A stretch of 64,000 nucleotides of DNA from Anaerocolumna sp047777345 (GCA_047777345.1 JBKEEJ010000006.1:1-64000), one strand, 5' to 3'; shown: positions 18,676-28,872, counted from the stretch's first letter. Notes: generated by a model not told the origin, from the sequence alone. Program-made: numbers and translations.

Positions 18676-20521
18676 TGAAAAGAAAGTACGTCCTGCCGGC
18701 AGAAAAGGTTTAGGTGGCCCTATGGGCGGTCCCATGGGAGGAACCGAGAAGGCCAAGGATTTTAAAGGTTCCATGAAGAAATTAGCCGTTTATATGAGCA
18801 AATATAAAGTCGGTTTTATCTTTGTGGTCATTTTTGCGATTGCCAGTACCATATTTTCCATTATCGGGCCTAAGATACTTGGTAATGTGACAACAGAGTT
18901 GTTTGAAGGGCTGATTAAAAAAATAAATGGTACCGGCGGCATAGATTTTGACAGCATCGGAAAGACCCTGCTGCTGTTATTGGGGTTGTATGTGCTAAGT
19001 ATGGTATTTTCCCTAATTCAGGGCTTTATTATGACCAATATATCTCAGAAAGTAACCTATCAGTTCAGAAAAGAAATTTCCGAAAAAATAAACCGGATGC
19101 CGATGAAATATTTTGAGACCAAAACTCACGGTGAAGTTTTATCCAGAATAACCAATGATGTGGATACCTTAAGCCAGAGTTTGAATCAGAGTATTACCCA
19201 GATTATTACTTCCGTAACTATGCTTATCGGTATTTTATATATGATGCTTACCATCAGTGTGACTATGACTTTGGTGGCCATACTGACACTGCCTCTTTCC
19301 GGAGTATTAATGGGATTTATCGTTAACAAATCTCAGAAATACTTTAAAGAACAGCAGGAATTTTTGGGCCATGTAAACGGCCAGGTCGAAGAAGTATATG
19401 GCGGACACAATATCGTAAAGGCATTTAACGGAGAAGAAAAAGTATTGGAAGAATTTAAGAAAGCCAATGATACTCTCTATAATTCAGCCTGGAAGTCCCA
19501 GTTTCTGTCCGGTATGATGCATCCTATTATGACTTTTGTGGGAAATATCGGATATGTGGCAGTTGCAATCCTTGGCGGATATTTGACAGTTAAGAACCGT
19601 ATAAAAGTGGGAGACATCCAGTCTTTTATCCAGTATGTCAGAAGTTTTAACCAGCCAATCGGCCAGGTTGCCCAGATATCCAGCCAGCTTCAGCAGACAG
19701 CCGCTGCGGCAGAAAGAATTTTTGAGTTTCTGGAAGAAGAAGAGGAAGAACAGTTTGCTGCCAATCCGGTTAATGTGGACAGGGTAGAAAGCAGGGTAGA
19801 ATTTAAGCATGTTAGATTCGGCTATAATCCGGATAAGATTATAATTAAGGATTTTTCCGCTCAAGTAAAACCTGGTCAGAAAATTGCCATAGTTGGCCCT
19901 ACCGGTGCCGGAAAAACTACGATTGTTAAGCTTTTAATGCGTTTTTACGATGTAAACGATGGTGAAATTCTCATTGACGGCCATAATATTAAAGATTTTA
20001 ACCGGGGCCAGTTAAGACAGATGTTTGGCATGGTATTACAGGATACCTGGCTGTTTAACGGTACCATTATGGAAAATATCCGGTATGGTAAAAGTGATGC
20101 TACCGATGAGGAAGTAATCGCAGCCGCCAAAGCAGCCCATGCCCATCACTTTATTTCTACTCTTCCGGATGGTTACAATATGGTGTTAAATGAAGAAACC
20201 AGCAACATATCCCAGGGACAAAAACAGCTTCTTACCATTGCAAGGGCTATTCTGGCAGATCCGAAGATTCTTATATTGGATGAAGCTACCAGCTCGGTAG
20301 ACACAAGAACGGAAATTATGATTCAGAAGGCTATGGATAACCTCATGAAGGGAAGAACCAGCTTTATTATTGCCCACAGACTTTCCACCATCCGGGATGC
20401 GGACATGATACTGGTTATGAAAGACGGAGATATTGTGGAACAGGGCAACCATGAAGAACTCCTTGAAAAAGGCGGATTTTATGCAAGCCTGTACAATTCC
20501 CAGTTTGAACAAACTGCATAA
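18668..20521 (+). CDS. ABC exporter subunit with catalytic ATP site
   Basis: A 617-residue partner of the preceding gene. A Gly/Met-rich cytosolic leader (GLGGPMGGPMGG) precedes six membrane helices and an ATPase domain with Walker A GPTGAGKTT and Walker B ILILDEATSSVD, which keeps the catalytic Glu. Its signature motif is NISQGQKQ instead of SGGQ, which matches the expected pairing: this subunit's poor signature faces the partner's Walker A. The pair would export drugs or peptides across the membrane. ATG 18668 is preceded by AAAGGAGG; the frame upstream to 18632 is not part of the gene. Confidence 0.92.
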   Translation: MSNEKKVRPAGRKGLGGPMGGPMGGTEKAKDFKGSMKKLAVYMSKYKVGFIFVVIFAIASTIFSIIGPKILGNVTTELFEGLIKKINGTGGIDFDSIGKTLLLLLGLYVLSMVFSLIQGFIMTNISQKVTYQFRKEISEKINRMPMKYFETKTHGEVLSRITNDVDTLSQSLNQSITQIITSVTMLIGILYMMLTISVTMTLVAILTLPLSGVLMGFIVNKSQKYFKEQQEFLGHVNGQVEEVYGGHNIVKAFNGEEKVLEEFKKANDTLYNSAWKSQFLSGMMHPIMTFVGNIGYVAVAILGGYLTVKNRIKVGDIQSFIQYVRSFNQPIGQVAQISSQLQQTAAAAERIFEFLEEEEEEQFAANPVNVDRVESRVEFKHVRFGYNPDKIIIKDFSAQVKPGQKIAIVGPTGAGKTTIVKLLMRFYDVNDGEILIDGHNIKDFNRGQLRQMFGMVLQDTWLFNGTIMENIRYGKSDATDEEVIAAAKAAHAHHFISTLPDGYNMVLNEETSNISQGQKQLLTIARAILADPKILILDEATSSVDTRTEIMIQKAMDNLMKGRTSFIIAHRLSTIRDADMILVMKDGDIVEQGNHEELLEKGGFYASLYNSQFEQTA

Positions 20522-20530
20522 ACTATATAA

Positions 20531-20577
20531 AAAACACCTGGCCGCTTTTATGGATTGTTCCGACGGCCAGGTGTTTT
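20531..20577. terminator. Bidirectional terminator between exporter and pepF
   Basis: Arms AAAACACCTGGCCG (20531-20544) and CGGCCAGGTGTTTT (20564-20577) pair perfectly over 14 bases, with T runs on both strands. It serves the convergent genes on either side. Confidence 0.92.
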
Positions 20578-20636
20578 GTCTATCAAGTCAGCACTTTCTT
20601 AATTTATTCAAAGCACTTTGTAAAAATGTCCATTTC

Positions 20637-22391
20637 TTATTTACTTAACTCCATAAATAAATCAATGGAATCGGATACGGTTTTAAGGCTTTCTCTCCAA
20701 AAATCAGGAGTAGTCAGATCAATGTCTGCCATTTTTGCAACATCCTCAACGGAACTAACGGTAGTTGCATGTAATAGGGCACGGTATTTCGGAACGAAAG
20801 AAGCCCCTTCCTTCTGGTACTTGGCGTATAAACCTCTTGCAAATAAGCCGCCAAAGGCATATGGGAAATTATAAAAGCTTAAGGATTCACTGTAATAGTG
20901 GCTCTTGCATATCCACATATAAGGGTGGAGAACAGAGTGATCCAGGCCGTCGCCATAAGCGGTTTTCTGGGCATCCAGCATAAGCTGCTCTAAGTCATCG
21001 GAAAACAAGAAGGAATTTTTGCGTTTTTCAAATACGGCACTTTCAAAAAGAAAACGGGAATAAATGTCACATATAATCTGTGTTACATCCTGTAACTGGC
21101 TCTCTAACAACGTTAATTTTTCCTTGCCGGTTGCTTCTTCAATGGCAGCATTCATAATTACGGTTTCATTAAAGGTAGAGGCAGTTTCGGCTACGGGCAT
21201 GGAATAATCCCAGTTAAGTGGCAGATGGTCCTGAATTTGAAGCCCATGATAAGCGTGACCAAGCTCATGAGCCAAAGTTACCACATCACTTAACGTGCCG
21301 TCAAAATTGGTTAAAATGCGGCTTTGTTTCACAAAAGGCAGGTTTTCGCAGAAAGCACCCCCTACTTTTCCGGCATGGGGATAAAAGTCGATCCATCTTT
21401 CGTCAAAAGCCTGTTCAATCATATCTGCCATATCATCGGCAAATCCGCGAAAATGCTTTACTAAGTAATCTTTTGCTTCCTCTATGGTAAAGGTACGGTT
21501 AGATTTTCCCAAAGGTGCGAATAAATCATACCAGGGCAGTCCATTTTTATGGCCCAAAAGCTCGGCTTTGCGTTTTAAATAAGCATAGAATTTCGGCAAA
21601 TATTCTTTTATGGCCGTAAACATGGCATCCAGGGTTTCTTGTTTCATTTTGGACTGGATAAGAGTCATGGAAAGGGGGGATTCGTATCCTCTTAGCTCCA
21701 CAATGGTATTTACCTGAGATTTCAGATTATTCAGGGAAAAGGCAACCGCATCCTTGATTTTTTTATAAGAAGCAAGTTCCGCTTCATAAGCGCTTTTTCT
21801 GACTTCTGCATCCGGGCTGTAGGCTAAGTTTCGGATAGCGGATAGGGTGGTTTTTTCACCGTTGTAGTCCACTTCCAGAGTTGACGTTAAATATTGCTGC
21901 ATCATAGCCCAGGCGGAACCGGCCGACAGATTTAATTTTGCGATTACTTCTTCCACGTCGTCGCTTAAGGCAAACTGGGCGTCTTTTCTGTTTTCTTCCA
22001 GGAAGAACTTATATTCCTTTAATTTAGGGTCAGATTCAATCATCTGGTCTAATTTTTTTGCTTTTGCCAGATATTTTTTAATGATGGAGAATTCTTTTGA
22101 TATTTTGCTGTCCAGTTCTTCTAACTTACCTAGTATGGCAGTTGTTTCACTGTCAGTTGTATTGGTTGACTGGCGCAGGTTGACATAGAAATAAAGCTTT
22201 GTGAATAATAAGGAATATTGCTCGAGGAAGGATATAAGAGCAGGTACTGCCTCCTCTTCGGAATATCCGCTTAAGTTTGCGGTATATTCTTTTATTGTCC
22301 TGATTAATTCCTGAATCTTTTTTAAATCTGTCTGAAAAGCTTCATCCTGATAGCCTTTGTATAAAATGTCCAATGACCATTCTGAATTCAT
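20637..22391 (-). CDS. pepF: Oligoendopeptidase F, M3 family
   Basis: A cytoplasmic zinc metallopeptidase of 584 residues that cleaves short peptides. The zinc site HELGHAYHG lies at residues 375-383 and the downstream Glu ligand in MPVAETASTFNETVIM. The protein has the M3B layout: helical N-terminal lid, then the catalytic half. ATG 22391 is preceded by AGAGG five bases away. A TATAAT-like box (GCTATAATAGG on the minus strand, near 22470) suggests its own promoter. It is not linked in an operon. Confidence 0.95.
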   Translation of the reverse strand: MNSEWSLDILYKGYQDEAFQTDLKKIQELIRTIKEYTANLSGYSEEEAVPALISFLEQYSLLFTKLYFYVNLRQSTNTTDSETTAILGKLEELDSKISKEFSIIKKYLAKAKKLDQMIESDPKLKEYKFFLEENRKDAQFALSDDVEEVIAKLNLSAGSAWAMMQQYLTSTLEVDYNGEKTTLSAIRNLAYSPDAEVRKSAYEAELASYKKIKDAVAFSLNNLKSQVNTIVELRGYESPLSMTLIQSKMKQETLDAMFTAIKEYLPKFYAYLKRKAELLGHKNGLPWYDLFAPLGKSNRTFTIEEAKDYLVKHFRGFADDMADMIEQAFDERWIDFYPHAGKVGGAFCENLPFVKQSRILTNFDGTLSDVVTLAHELGHAYHGLQIQDHLPLNWDYSMPVAETASTFNETVIMNAAIEEATGKEKLTLLESQLQDVTQIICDIYSRFLFESAVFEKRKNSFLFSDDLEQLMLDAQKTAYGDGLDHSVLHPYMWICKSHYYSESLSFYNFPYAFGGLFARGLYAKYQKEGASFVPKYRALLHATTVSSVEDVAKMADIDLTTPDFWRESLKTVSDSIDLFMELSK

Positions 22392-22646
22392 GTAAACCTC
22401 TTTCTATGGGATATAATTTTGGAGTGTTTGGAATATCCCAATATTGTTATAGTCTCCTTTTTTCATTATCCTATTATAGCATACTTCCCCGGAAATAAAA
22501 GATAAATAAGATTATGAGTCTCTTTTTTTATAGAAAATGAAAAACCGGACATCCACTTATTTTAACGAAAATGCTTTTTTATATGTGTACTAGGAAAACT
22601 CTTTAAATCATAATATTATACTACAGTTTGTTTGTGAGGATATTCC

Positions 22647-23954
22647 ATGATTAACAGGGTCAAATTAAAATACGCGATTCTTTTTGAACTCATATTACTG
22701 TTTTCGTTATTTTCTTATTTCATATTTGAAAACTACAAAGATAATATTATAGATGCGTTTTTACCAAATTCGGAAACCAGGGATTATATTAAATGGGTGG
22801 ATTTTAATGTGACTTCATCTGCCATGGGAAAGGCATATGAATATGATGTGGCATCGCAGACAAAGGAAGTAAAATTAAACTGGATTGAACTTTTGGCTTA
22901 TTTGGGATGTAAGTATGGCGGAGATTTTTCCAGATATAAGGAAAAAGATTTAACTGAGCTGGTAAAAAAGCTTGAAAGCAAAGAAGAAACTGTCGGTACC
23001 CTGACAGAGGGGTTAAAATATTATGATTATTATTATGAGGCTTATAGCGCAGTGCTTGGCGGTTTTGTAGGAGAATATGAAATACAGGTGCCAAGTGAGG
23101 AAAATCCGGAAGAAAAAGTGTGGGTAAAAAAATACGGGCTGAAAGCTTTTTTGCCTATTGCCAAGCATTTTCCCTACAGTGATTATGATGATTTTGGCGT
23201 GTCAAGAAGTTATGGTTACAAAAGAAGGCATCTTGGCCATGATATGATGGGGCAGGTTGGAACTCCCGTAATTGCGGTGGAATCCGGTTATGTGGAAGCC
23301 TTAGGCTGGAATCAGTACGGAGGGTGGCGTATCGGAATCCGAAGTTTTGACGGAAAAAGGTATTATTACTATGCCCACTTAAGAAAGAATTTTCCTTATA
23401 ATAAATCGCTGGAAGTAGGTAGTATCGTCCAGGCAGGAGATGTTATTGGGTATCTTGGAAGAACCGGATACAGCGCCAAAGAGAATACCAATAACATTGA
23501 CACACCCCACCTGCATTTTGGGATACAGCTTATTTTTGACGAGTCTCAGAAAGAAGGAATGAACGAAATCTGGATTGATTGTTACCAGATAGTTAAATTT
23601 TTATACCGAAACCGTTCGGAAACCGTAAAAAACCCGGAAACAAAAGAATGGGTCAGGGTTTATGAGATAAAAGACCCGGCGGTGGAACATTACCTGAAGA
23701 ATAAAGATAAAAATCCCCAGGGCAATATTCCCCATAACACAGATATGGCCCCTGAGGGAAACGAAGAAAATGGAAACGGTCCGGAAAGTGGCAATGAGCC
23801 AAAAAACCAAGAAAACGAGGAAAACACGAAAGACACGGAAAACCAAAAAGGCCAGATGAATCAAGAGAATCAGAAAAATGAAGAAAATAAAAATGAAGAG
23901 AATAAAATTCAAGAAAATAAAAATAAAGGAAACAATGAAAACGAAGAGACTTAA
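22647..23954 (+). CDS. Membrane-anchored M23 peptidase with charged tail
   Basis: One membrane helix (residues 8-27) places the rest outside the cell. The LytM/M23 zinc site has HLGHDMMG (residues about 195-202) and HLHFG (about 288). In this family that cuts peptidoglycan cross-bridges, or acts as a scaffold. The last 75 residues are a low-complexity stretch rich in Glu, Asn and Lys (ENQKNEENKNEENKIQENK), presumably a wall-spanning or flexible tail. ATG 22647 has GAGGA upstream. The family includes sporulation proteins such as SpoIIQ, but no further link is visible. Confidence 0.85.
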   Translation: MINRVKLKYAILFELILLFSLFSYFIFENYKDNIIDAFLPNSETRDYIKWVDFNVTSSAMGKAYEYDVASQTKEVKLNWIELLAYLGCKYGGDFSRYKEKDLTELVKKLESKEETVGTLTEGLKYYDYYYEAYSAVLGGFVGEYEIQVPSEENPEEKVWVKKYGLKAFLPIAKHFPYSDYDDFGVSRSYGYKRRHLGHDMMGQVGTPVIAVESGYVEALGWNQYGGWRIGIRSFDGKRYYYYAHLRKNFPYNKSLEVGSIVQAGDVIGYLGRTGYSAKENTNNIDTPHLHFGIQLIFDESQKEGMNEIWIDCYQIVKFLYRNRSETVKNPETKEWVRVYEIKDPAVEHYLKNKDKNPQGNIPHNTDMAPEGNEENGNGPESGNEPKNQENEENTKDTENQKGQMNQENQKNEENKNEENKIQENKNKGNNENEET

Positions 23955-24050
23955 AAAAACAGGAAGACTAAGTATGTGAAATTGGTTTCGGATACTCTAA
24001 ATTACTGAAAAATACATGATACATACAGTAATAATTAATGGATTATGGAA

Positions 24051-24107
24051 TAATCCTGATACCGGGCAGAATTCATATTAAGTCATATACTGCCGGCATC
24101 AGGATTA
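24051..24107. terminator. Convergent hairpin terminator
   Basis: Left arm 24051-24069 (TAATCCTGATACCGGGCAG) and right arm 24090-24107 pair over about 18 bases. It lies between the M23 gene and the convergent HD gene. Confidence 0.75.
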
Positions 24108-24131
24108 TGTGTAAGAATTGTTTAATCCGTA

Positions 24132-24698
24132 TTAGATTTCCATGTCCGGAAGCAAACTTCTCATAGCTAAAATTGTTTTTTCAATTAACTCGGTTAATTC
24201 AAAGCCTAGCATTTCTGCACCTTTTTGGATTACTTCTCTGGAACAGCCGGCTGCAAATTTGGGGGTTTTAAACTTTTTCATTACGGATTTTACTTCCAGG
24301 TCTGCCACACTCTTAGAAGGACGCATGATTGCAACTGCTCCGATTAATCCGGTTAGCTCGTCTACGGCATAGAGAACCTTTTCCATAAAAAGTTCCGGTT
24401 TAACATCTACGGTTATGCCATATCCGTGGCTGGCGGTAGCATGTATAATACTTTCATCCAATCCAAGTTCCCTCATGATTTCCTGGCTTTTTATACAGTG
24501 CTCATTCGGGTAAAGTTCAAAGTCCAGGTCATGGAGCATGCCAACCACTTTCCAGAAATCTACCCGCTCCGGGTCATATTCTTTGGCAAAATAACCCATT
24601 ACACCGGATACAATTTGGCCATGTCTTAAATGAAATTCATCCTTATTGTATTTTTTTAGTATTTCATATGCTTCTTCAACACTTGGTATATAACTCAT
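24132..24698 (-). CDS. HD-domain phosphohydrolase
   Basis: A 188-residue protein with the HD metal signature: His26 region (FHLRHGQIV), His56-Asp57 (VVGMLHDLDF), then HATASHGYG and ELTGLIGAVAIM. HDIG-type proteins hydrolyse phosphate esters of nucleotides; the substrate cannot be told from sequence. ATG 24698 has AGGAG with good spacing. A single gene, convergent with the M23 peptidase. Confidence 0.8.
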   Translation of the reverse strand: MSYIPSVEEAYEILKKYNKDEFHLRHGQIVSGVMGYFAKEYDPERVDFWKVVGMLHDLDFELYPNEHCIKSQEIMRELGLDESIIHATASHGYGITVDVKPELFMEKVLYAVDELTGLIGAVAIMRPSKSVADLEVKSVMKKFKTPKFAAGCSREVIQKGAEMLGFELTELIEKTILAMRSLLPDMEI

Positions 24699-24862
24699 AT
24701 CTGACTCCTATCCTTTATGGGTGTTTTTCATTGATTCTTAATTTCAGGAAAAGACTTACTTTATTAAGTTAATCTATTAAAATATAATAAAACCAAAAGA
24801 AAATATTGTCAACTCTTTGTTTTGGCTGTAAGGTTCACCTAAATTCCCTACCGAAAAAAGTA

Positions 24863-24891
24863 TTGACTTCATACCAAATATTTACTATAAT
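24863..24891 (+). promoter_or_regulatory. Near-consensus promoter upstream of the peptide transporter
   Basis: TTGACT (24863-24868), 17 bases, TATAAT (24886-24891): one of the best promoter matches in the window. Initiation would fall near 24898, at the very foot of the hairpin at 24897-24932. Confidence 0.8.
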
Positions 24892-24896
24892 ATGTA

Positions 24897-24932
24897 AAAA
24901 AAGGGAGTAGTCATAAGATTACTCCCTTTTTT
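24897..24932 (+). terminator. Intrinsic terminator directly at the promoter start
   Basis: GGGAGTA and TACTCCC, flanked by runs of seven A and six T, form a textbook terminator that begins within about six bases of the -10 box. Transcripts from the promoter at 24863 would stop after roughly 35 bases unless the hairpin is bypassed. The downstream leader to 25129 has further pairing potential (AAAAGAGGGC with GCCCTTTT around 24967-25039). Confidence 0.8.
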
Positions 24933-25129
24933 GTAAAGCTAAACAAGGAAAAAAGAAAGAAAAGCAAAAGAGGGCTAAATATTGCGGACTGATAACAAGC
25001 TGTGTCAAATTTGGATAGCCACATGGCCCTTTTATTTAAAGGGACCGACAAACAAATGGGTAATCCGAAAGATATTGGAATAAATACAAAAGATATTGAA
25101 TGGTTTTGAAAAATAAAGGAGGAAGTTTT

Positions 25130-25707
25130 ATGATGAAAAAACTTGTAGCTTTTGTACTGGGGATTGCCCTGATTGTTTCTCTTTTTTTCGGCTGCGGTAA
25201 AAAGAGCGGATCAGATGATAATGTTTACCGGAAGCTTTATTTCAGTGAAGTTACCACAATGAATTATCTGGTAACAGGCTCGGAAAATGAATTTACTATT
25301 GGGGCCAATGTAATTGACACTTTGGTGGAATATGACAACTTAGGGCAGATTCAGCCTTCTTTGGCAACAAGCTGGGAGGTAAGTGACGATGGGCTTACCT
25401 ATACCTTTCATTTGAGGAAAGGACAGAAATGGTATGATTATGAAGGAAACGAAGTGGCAGATGTAACGGCCAATGACTTTGTCAGTGCGGTTAAATATTT
25501 ATTGACTCCTGCTTATGAAAGTGCAACAGCGCAGAATCTGTTTGGCATTATTAAGAATGCGGAAGAATATTATAACAGCCAGATTAAAGATGACCCGTCT
25601 ACGGAAGAAGTGGAAGGAAACGGTTTAGACATCGATTTTTCCCAGGTTGGTGTTAAGGCACCGGATAATTATACTTTAGAGTATACGCTGGAACGGCCTA
25701 CTCCTTA
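25130..25707 (+). pseudogene. Oligopeptide-binding lipoprotein, 5' part, cut by IS insertion
   Basis: N-terminal 190 residues of an OppA/DppA-type (family 5) peptide-binding protein. A lipoprotein signal with lipobox LFFGC precedes a Ser/Gly linker, and TSWEVSDDGLTYTFHLRKGQ is the family's first conserved region. ATG 25130 has AAAGGAGG seven bases before. The frame is broken after codon GRPTP by an ISLre2-type element and resumes unchanged at 27381, so the two halves make one gene once the insert and one direct repeat copy are removed. Confidence 0.93.
25694..25707 (+). repeat. 14-bp direct repeat, left flank of the ISLre2-type element
   Basis: CGGCCTACTCCTTA occurs here and at 27381-27394, on both sides of the inserted element. 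Part of the apparent duplication may come from bases shared with the element's ends, since a shorter duplication is expected for the family. Confidence 0.85.
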
Positions 25708-27380
25708 GCGTAAAATTTTTGTAGGACAAATAGGAATAAAAAATAAGAGAACACCAACTTTGTGTTAAAATATAGTTACCACAACAATAACAGAAAGGAA
25801 GGTGTTCTCTTATGATTAATAGTATACAACATTTTGAGAAATTTGGCATTATAAATTTAGAAAATGTGGTAGAAAAATTTTTAAAAAATCCTAAGGATAT
25901 AGCTTCCTTTGTATGTGGTGTTAAGGATATTGTTATAAAGTTAGGCCTGGATATTATAAAAGAAACCCTTGAAAATTGCGATGAAATTATAAGGAATAGT
26001 GAAAAGAGAAAGCAGAACTGGCAAATCGTAAAAATAGATGAGAAAAAACTAATTACATCTTTAGGAGTAGTCTGCTTTGAAAAGACTCTATTTAAGAACA
26101 AAGCAACAGGAGAAAGAGCATATCTGTTAGACCGTATTCTAGGCATAAAATCACATGAAAGATTAACTGAAGATGCTGAAGCGCAGATGTTGGAAGAGGC
26201 AGTTGAAAGCTGCTATCGTAAAGCGGGAGAGGCAATCAGTATAAGTGATATCGTAAGTAAACAGACTGTAAAGAACAAGATACATAGTCTAAAGTTCAAT
26301 AATGAATATAAAGAATTAGCTAATAAGAAGAAAGTAAAATATTTATACATAGACGCTGATGAAGACCATATATCCTTGCAGTATCAGGAGAATAAAGGTG
26401 ACTTGTCAAGGAATGATGGACAGAAAAGGAGCAACAGTATAATAACGAAGATTGTTTATGTGTACGAGGGTATAGAAAAGGAAGGGCCTAAAAGTAAACG
26501 AAATAAGCTTATAAACCCACACTATTTTTGCGGAACATATCCAGGAGAAGAAAATGAAAAGCTATGGGATGAGGTATATGAATACATTCGTTGTAATTAT
26601 GATATAGACAGCATTGAGAAAATATATCTTAATGGAGATGGAGGCAGTTGGATAAAGGCAGGAAAAAGGAAGCTGTCAGGACTTACTTATGTTATAGATG
26701 AGTTTCATTTAAGTAAGTATATTATAAGAGCAACCTCCCATTTGCTAGATTCAGCGGAAGATGTACGAAATGAAATATATGAAACTATAAAGAATGGGAC
26801 AAGAGCAAACTTTGAGGAGCTGATAGGAAAGATATTAAAGGTAACAGAGGGAGAAGCGGCACAAAAAAGAGTTATAGAAAGCAGAGAATATATATTGTCT
26901 AACTGGTCAGCAGCAAAGGTACGCCTGACAGAAAAAGAAGGTATCATAGGTTGTAGTGCAGAAGGACATGTTAGCCATGTGTTGTCTTCAAGGATGAGTT
27001 CCAGACCAATGGGATGGAGTAAAATAGGTGCTGATAAAATGGCACGATTAAGAGCCTATTATTGGAATGGCGGAAGGATGTTAGAACTGGTTAAGGAACA
27101 GAAAAAAGAGTTACCAAGGGCTGTAGGTGCCGAAGAAAACGATATAATAAGCAGTGCAGAAATGCTGCGAGCAGAAAAGAACAGACACAAAGAAATAGGG
27201 AAATACTTTGAGAGCATAAACCATAGGATAAGTGAAGGTGCCAAGAAATACGTATGGTTTTATACACACATTTGGGGCTTGTAAAAGTATGAATAAAAAG
27301 CTATAGTGTAGATGTGATTTCTATTAACACATCTTTGGTGCTCTCTGTCTATCTATTTCCTACAGTAAAGTTACGCTATC
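25708..27380 (+). mobile_element. ISLre2-type insertion sequence
   Basis: A 1.67-kb element with imperfect terminal inverted repeats: left AGCGTAAAATTTTTGTAGGA, right (reverse complement) AGCGTAACTTTACTGTAGGA. It carries one transposase gene and sits between copies of a 14-bp direct repeat. Close terminal repeats and an intact transposase point to recent insertion. Confidence 0.88.
25812..27284 (+). CDS. ISLre2-family (UPF0236) transposase
   Basis: A 490-residue protein recognised by its overall pattern: a helical N-terminal region, GVVCFEKTLFKNKATGERAY, then YLYIDADEDHISLQYQ, with later YLNGDGGSWIKAG and FHLSKYI. These carry the acidic residues expected of the DDE-type fold of the family. 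ATG 25812 has AAGGAAGG upstream inside the element. The full-length frame suggests an active element. The final residues (KYVWFYTHIWGL) lie about 95 bases before the right end. Confidence 0.88.
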   Translation: MINSIQHFEKFGIINLENVVEKFLKNPKDIASFVCGVKDIVIKLGLDIIKETLENCDEIIRNSEKRKQNWQIVKIDEKKLITSLGVVCFEKTLFKNKATGERAYLLDRILGIKSHERLTEDAEAQMLEEAVESCYRKAGEAISISDIVSKQTVKNKIHSLKFNNEYKELANKKKVKYLYIDADEDHISLQYQENKGDLSRNDGQKRSNSIITKIVYVYEGIEKEGPKSKRNKLINPHYFCGTYPGEENEKLWDEVYEYIRCNYDIDSIEKIYLNGDGGSWIKAGKRKLSGLTYVIDEFHLSKYIIRATSHLLDSAEDVRNEIYETIKNGTRANFEELIGKILKVTEGEAAQKRVIESREYILSNWSAAKVRLTEKEGIIGCSAEGHVSHVLSSRMSSRPMGWSKIGADKMARLRAYYWNGGRMLELVKEQKKELPRAVGAEENDIISSAEMLRAEKNRHKEIGKYFESINHRISEGAKKYVWFYTHIWGL

Positions 27381-28700
27381 CGGCCTACTCCTTACTTTTT
27401 GTCTTCTTTAACCTATGTGTGCTACATGCCGGCTTACGGACCTCTCTTAGAGGAACTGGGGGTTGAATTTGGTACGGACAATACGAAGATGTACTATAAC
27501 GGAGCTTATATTTTAAGTGAATTTTCACCTCAGGAAAAAAGGGTTTATACGAAAAATGAACATTATTGGGATGCGGATAAGGTTTACATAACAAAAATTG
27601 AAGAAACGTATAATGCGGAAAGCTCCACACTGGCGCCTATTATGGCTGAAAACGGTGAAATTGATTATGCGGAAATCGGTGCGGATATTATAGATGACTG
27701 GCTGTCGGATCCAAACAGATCACCCATGGTCAGCAGAACCCGTGCAAAATCTTCTTATTCTTATTTCTACAGTTTTAATTTTGATCCCCAGTTTGATGAG
27801 GAATATGAACCGGAAAACTGGAAGTTAGCCGTAAATAACGAAAATTTCCGTCAGTCCTTAAAAGCCGGCTTAGACCGTATCAAAGCGTTGACCGTCAGCG
27901 AACCAAAAGATCCCAAAGCACGTCTAAACAATACCATTAATCCTCCTGCTTTTGTGGATTTAAATGGCAAGGACTACACCGAATTTGACGAACTGTTGCC
28001 TATTACACAAGGCGACAGCTTTCATGAAGAAGAAGCCTTAGCCTATAAAGAAAAAGCCATGGAAGAGTTAAAGGCTGAGGGTGCGACTTTTCCGATAAAA
28101 ATTTTGATGCCATATAATCCAAGTACCACTAACTGGGATAAAGAATGCGTTGTGGTGGAACAGCAGATGGAAGCTTTGCTCGGAACAGACTATATCGATA
28201 TTATTGTGGAAGCAGGCCCTTCCACGGATTTCTTGTCCCAGGTACGCCGTGCCGGCAAATATGCCTTTATGCTGACCAACTGGGGCGCCGACTATGCAGA
28301 TCCTCAGACATGGACAGATCCTTTTACCGAGGGCAATACCTATAATTTTATGGATAAGGCCATGAAAGCCAAAAATCCGGTTGCGGATACGGTAAAAGAA
28401 TACTATGCTTTGGTTGATGCTGCCAGGGCGGAAACCATTGACCTTAAAGCAAGATACAAAGCCTTTGCCAAAGCGGAAGCATATTTAATCGAACATGCGT
28501 TAGTAGTACCTTATTCCATCAGCAGTTCTTATTATGTGGTAACAAAACTGAATCCTTTTGAAGGGCAATACGCTCCTTTCGGGGTATCCGTACTGCGCTA
28601 TAAAGGTCAGCATTTGCTGGATAAGCCCATGTCTATGAATGATTATCATAAGGCTCTGGATGAATGGAAAGCAGAACGTGAAAAACTATCGGCAAAGTAA
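27381..28700 (+). pseudogene. Oligopeptide-binding lipoprotein, 3' part after IS insertion
   Basis: The remaining 440 or so residues of the binding protein, resuming as RPTPYFLSSLTYVCYMPAYG and including GAYILSEFSPQEKRVYTKNE, the conserved ligand-domain region of family 5 binding proteins. It has no start or ribosome site of its own. As it stands, the transporter lacks a functional binding protein unless another copy exists elsewhere or the element excises precisely. A hairpin follows the stop. Confidence 0.92.
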
Positions 28701-28783
28701 CACAAAAAAAGTAAATAAAATAGAAAAGTAAATGAAACAGAAAAAGCAATGGCATACTTTTATGAAACTATATCATTTATGGC

Positions 28784-28828
28784 AAGGTTGTCCCATTTGG
28801 TGATTTACAACCAGGATGGGGCGACCTT
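28784..28828 (+). terminator. Hairpin between binding-protein and permease genes
   Basis: AAGGTTGTCCCATTTGG (28784-28800) pairs with 28811-28828, mostly by Watson-Crick and G-T pairs. The following sequence (CTTATATT) is a weak T run, so it may be a partial terminator or an mRNA stabiliser that sets the binding protein to permease ratio. Confidence 0.55.
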
Positions 28829-28872
28829 CTTATATTAGGACGTTAATAAATAATGGGAAAAGGAGCTGTACA

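Noticed and set aside
23601..23912. Minus-strand frame rich in Phe, Ile and Leu inside the M23 gene
   Set aside because: It is the antisense of the Glu/Asn/Lys-rich tail and mimics a membrane protein.
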